Positions 62,401 through 64,000 of a stretch of DNA of 64,000 nt are shown one piece after another (the first letter of the stretch is position 1; each line of letters begins with the position of its first letter). A program made the position numbers and the translations under genes. Source of the DNA: Nocardioides sp. TF02-7 (GTDB taxonomy: Bacteria; Actinomycetota; Actinomycetes; Propionibacteriales; Nocardioidaceae); the NCBI RefSeq assembly GCF_022437945.1, contig NZ_CP092535.1, forward strand, positions 4,390,001-4,454,000, given 5' to 3'. Under the pieces are notes generated by a model. The model was not told the origin of the DNA, did not search any database, and saw only the letters and a list, made by a program, of their open reading frames with translations.

Positions 62401-64000
62401 CGGCCACGGCGTGGGCAGGTTCTCCAGGTCCAGGTAGGGGTCCTGGATCGCGAAGATGTCCGCCGGCAGCAGCGAGGCGTCGGTGTTGCGCTGGATCAGG
62501 CCCGAGAACGAGTTGCCCTCGAGCGCCGAGAACAGCTGGTTGCCCTGGTTGCGGAACAGGTAGTAGAACCGGTCGCCGAACTGCAGGTCCTCGATCTGCT
62601 TCTCGAAGACGTAGTTGAACGTCGACCCGAGCATGCCTCCGAACGGCTCCAGTGCCTCGGCGAGGCCGCCGACCCAGAAGTCGACGTTCTCGAGGCCGGT
62701 GTTGGTGCCCTCCGGGACAGCCCAGCTCCCGGTGCTGTTCATGAACGCTTCGCGGTCGCCGGGCGCGCCTGCTCCCCCGTTGACGAGGAGGTCGGCCGCG
62801 GCGCGCCTGGCCGCGACCGTCGCGGCGCCGGCCACCGACGGGTGCGTCCCGTACGCCGCGACGAAGTTGACCAGCGACGCGTTGGGGTAGTTCGTCTCCC
62901 GGCCGAAGTTGTCGCCGTTCTTCAGGCTCAGCCCGAAGTCGATCCAGCTGCTGTACGGCTCCAGCATCGGGTCGCCGCTCTCCTCGAAGAAGGTGCGGCG
63001 GGCCACCTGCAACGGCGGGACGCCGGCGTCGCGGCTCCGGGCGATGTTGATCGTCGCCAGGTCGAGCGGCAGGCCGAGCAGGTTGTTGCGCAGGGTGCCG
63101 ATGACCAGCTCGTCGATCTGGCCCCCGACCTGGTTGGTCGTGCCGTTGATGATCGCCCCCGCGGCCTGCTCCGGCGTCAGGGCGCCGTCGTCGTCGTAGG
63201 CCCGTGGGTTGAGGAACCCGTCGAGCAGGCTGACCGACCCGACGTCGGTACCGGGCAGGTTGCGCTCGATCTCCTCGGTGAGCATCGAGTGGCCGAACCG
63301 GTAGACGACGTGCGCGTACTCGGCGCTGATCGCCGGGTTGATCGTGGCGTCGTAGCTGTTCTCGTTCAGCACGATGGCGTCGATCGCCGGCTGCACCTTG
63401 CGGGCGAACTCCTCGAACACCAGGTGCTGGTACTGCATCTCGGTGGAGAACCGGGCCGCCTGGAAGACCCGCTGCTCGTAGGACCAGTCGTCGGCCTCGG
63501 GCCCGGAGGGCAGCGGCTCGCCGAGCAGCTCGTCGTAGTCGTTGGCGAGGCCCTGGAACGCCTTCTGCAGCTCCTCGTTCCCCGGCTCGTCGAGGATCTC
63601 CTTGATCTCGCCCGCCATCCGGTTGTGCTCGGAGTGGAAGACGTGGTGGACGGCGGTCAGCCCGATGTTCTCGTTGCCGCGACCGTCGCCGGTCACGAAG
63701 TGCTCACCCAGGGCGACGTTGTCGTAGCCCGGCGGCGCGTTCGGGTCGGCGTTGGGGATCGGTGTGGCGCCGTTGGCGATGTCGTCGAGGAACGCGTGGC
63801 CCGTGCGCAGGGCGTCGGTGGTCGCGACCGCGGCACCGGCGTCCCCTTCGACGGCGCCGTCCTCCGTCATCAGCTGCGGGAACCCGTCCGGACCCGGCAC
63901 GAAGTTGCCGTAGAGGTCGGTGGCCAGCATCGGGACGTCGAGCACGTCGGTGTCGACGAGGTCGATGCCGAGGACCTCCCGCGCCTGCCGCTTGACGTCG
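59495..64000 (-). CDS. Secreted haem peroxidase with RTX repeats and FN3-like tail (N-terminus cut)
   Basis: At least 1500 residues; the N-terminus lies beyond the right edge. The peroxidase domain (animal haem peroxidase family) has NIGLTAVHHVFHSEHNRMAG with the distal His, AHVVYRFGHSMLTEEIERNL with the proximal His, and INIARSRDAGVPPLQVARRT. Then come RTX calcium-binding nonapeptides (GGQGDDALWGYGGDDRIEGG, GGFGNDAIKAGSGDDLVLLG), a long linker, and fibronectin-III-like domains (ITVTWQPPENDGGAPITGYR). Probably exported by a type I-like route and folded with calcium. Frame breaks: C4 at 61053-61056 and G4 at 60395-60398. Confidence 0.92.

Overview
The window is very GC-rich (about 72-74% by eye). 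It carries actinobacterial gene orders and families: argC-J-B-D-F-R-G-H with argR inside the operon, infC-rpmI-rplT, carA-carB-pyrD-pyrF-mIHF-gmk-rpoZ-coaBC-metK-priA-def-fmt-rsmB, an ATPase-less PriA, and Ter-family stress genes. Protein styles best match Nocardioidaceae (Nocardioides-like); this is inference from gene content, not a database match. There are no rRNA or tRNA genes, no insertion sequences and no CRISPR array.

A technical point dominates the annotation. About 35 genes are interrupted, by about 64 frame breaks in all. Nearly every break is a one-base gain or loss in a short G/C run (typically C5 where C4 is needed), and both pieces remain conserved. I treat these as sequence errors, annotate each gene across its breaks, and give the break positions. 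Lengths quoted are after correction.

Layout. 1-9394: a tightly overlapped arginine operon on the minus strand (argC, an ACT-domain protein, argJ, argB, argD, argF, argR, argG, a NUDIX gene, argH cut by the left edge), apparently started by a leaderless promoter with an ArgR operator. 9483-10292: a plus-strand DinB/mycothiol-type protein. 10296-13956: pheT and pheS, also leaderless. 14000-15848: an orphan soluble histidine kinase and a SpoU-family RNA methyltransferase. 15895-18017: rplT, rpmI, infC (AUC start codon) and an SseB-like gene. 18083-21193: a DSD1-like PLP enzyme, a small P-loop kinase and a secreted beta-propeller protein. 21368-26620: an FMN riboswitch drives ribD-ribE-ribBA-ribH-hisE-hisG and a PH-domain membrane protein.

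26687-38466 is the most unusual part, a Ter/AIM24 stress island. It holds three tandem AIM24 paralogues, a DUF475 (TerC-like) membrane protein, a divergent helical protein, a HAD phosphatase, a large protein joining PRTase, TRSP, StiP/PRTase and Pelota-like regions, an HpcH/CitE-type lyase, a TerD-vWA protein and two TerD proteins. These parts match the proposed Ter-associated pathway for a nucleoside-like metabolite. Here two normally separate phosphoribosyltransferase proteins appear fused, and no ATP-grasp gene is in view.

38593-53371 returns to housekeeping genes (rpe, a RecQ-type helicase, a LigD polymerase domain, rsmB, fmt, def, priA, metK, coaBC, rpoZ, gmk, mIHF, a lipoprotein, pyrF, pyrD). 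53359-57800 is carB and carA, with a PyrR-type RNA loop before carA. 57927-59314 is a BTAD-type regulator, and 59495 to the right edge is a giant secreted haem peroxidase with RTX and fibronectin-like repeats, cut by the window end.
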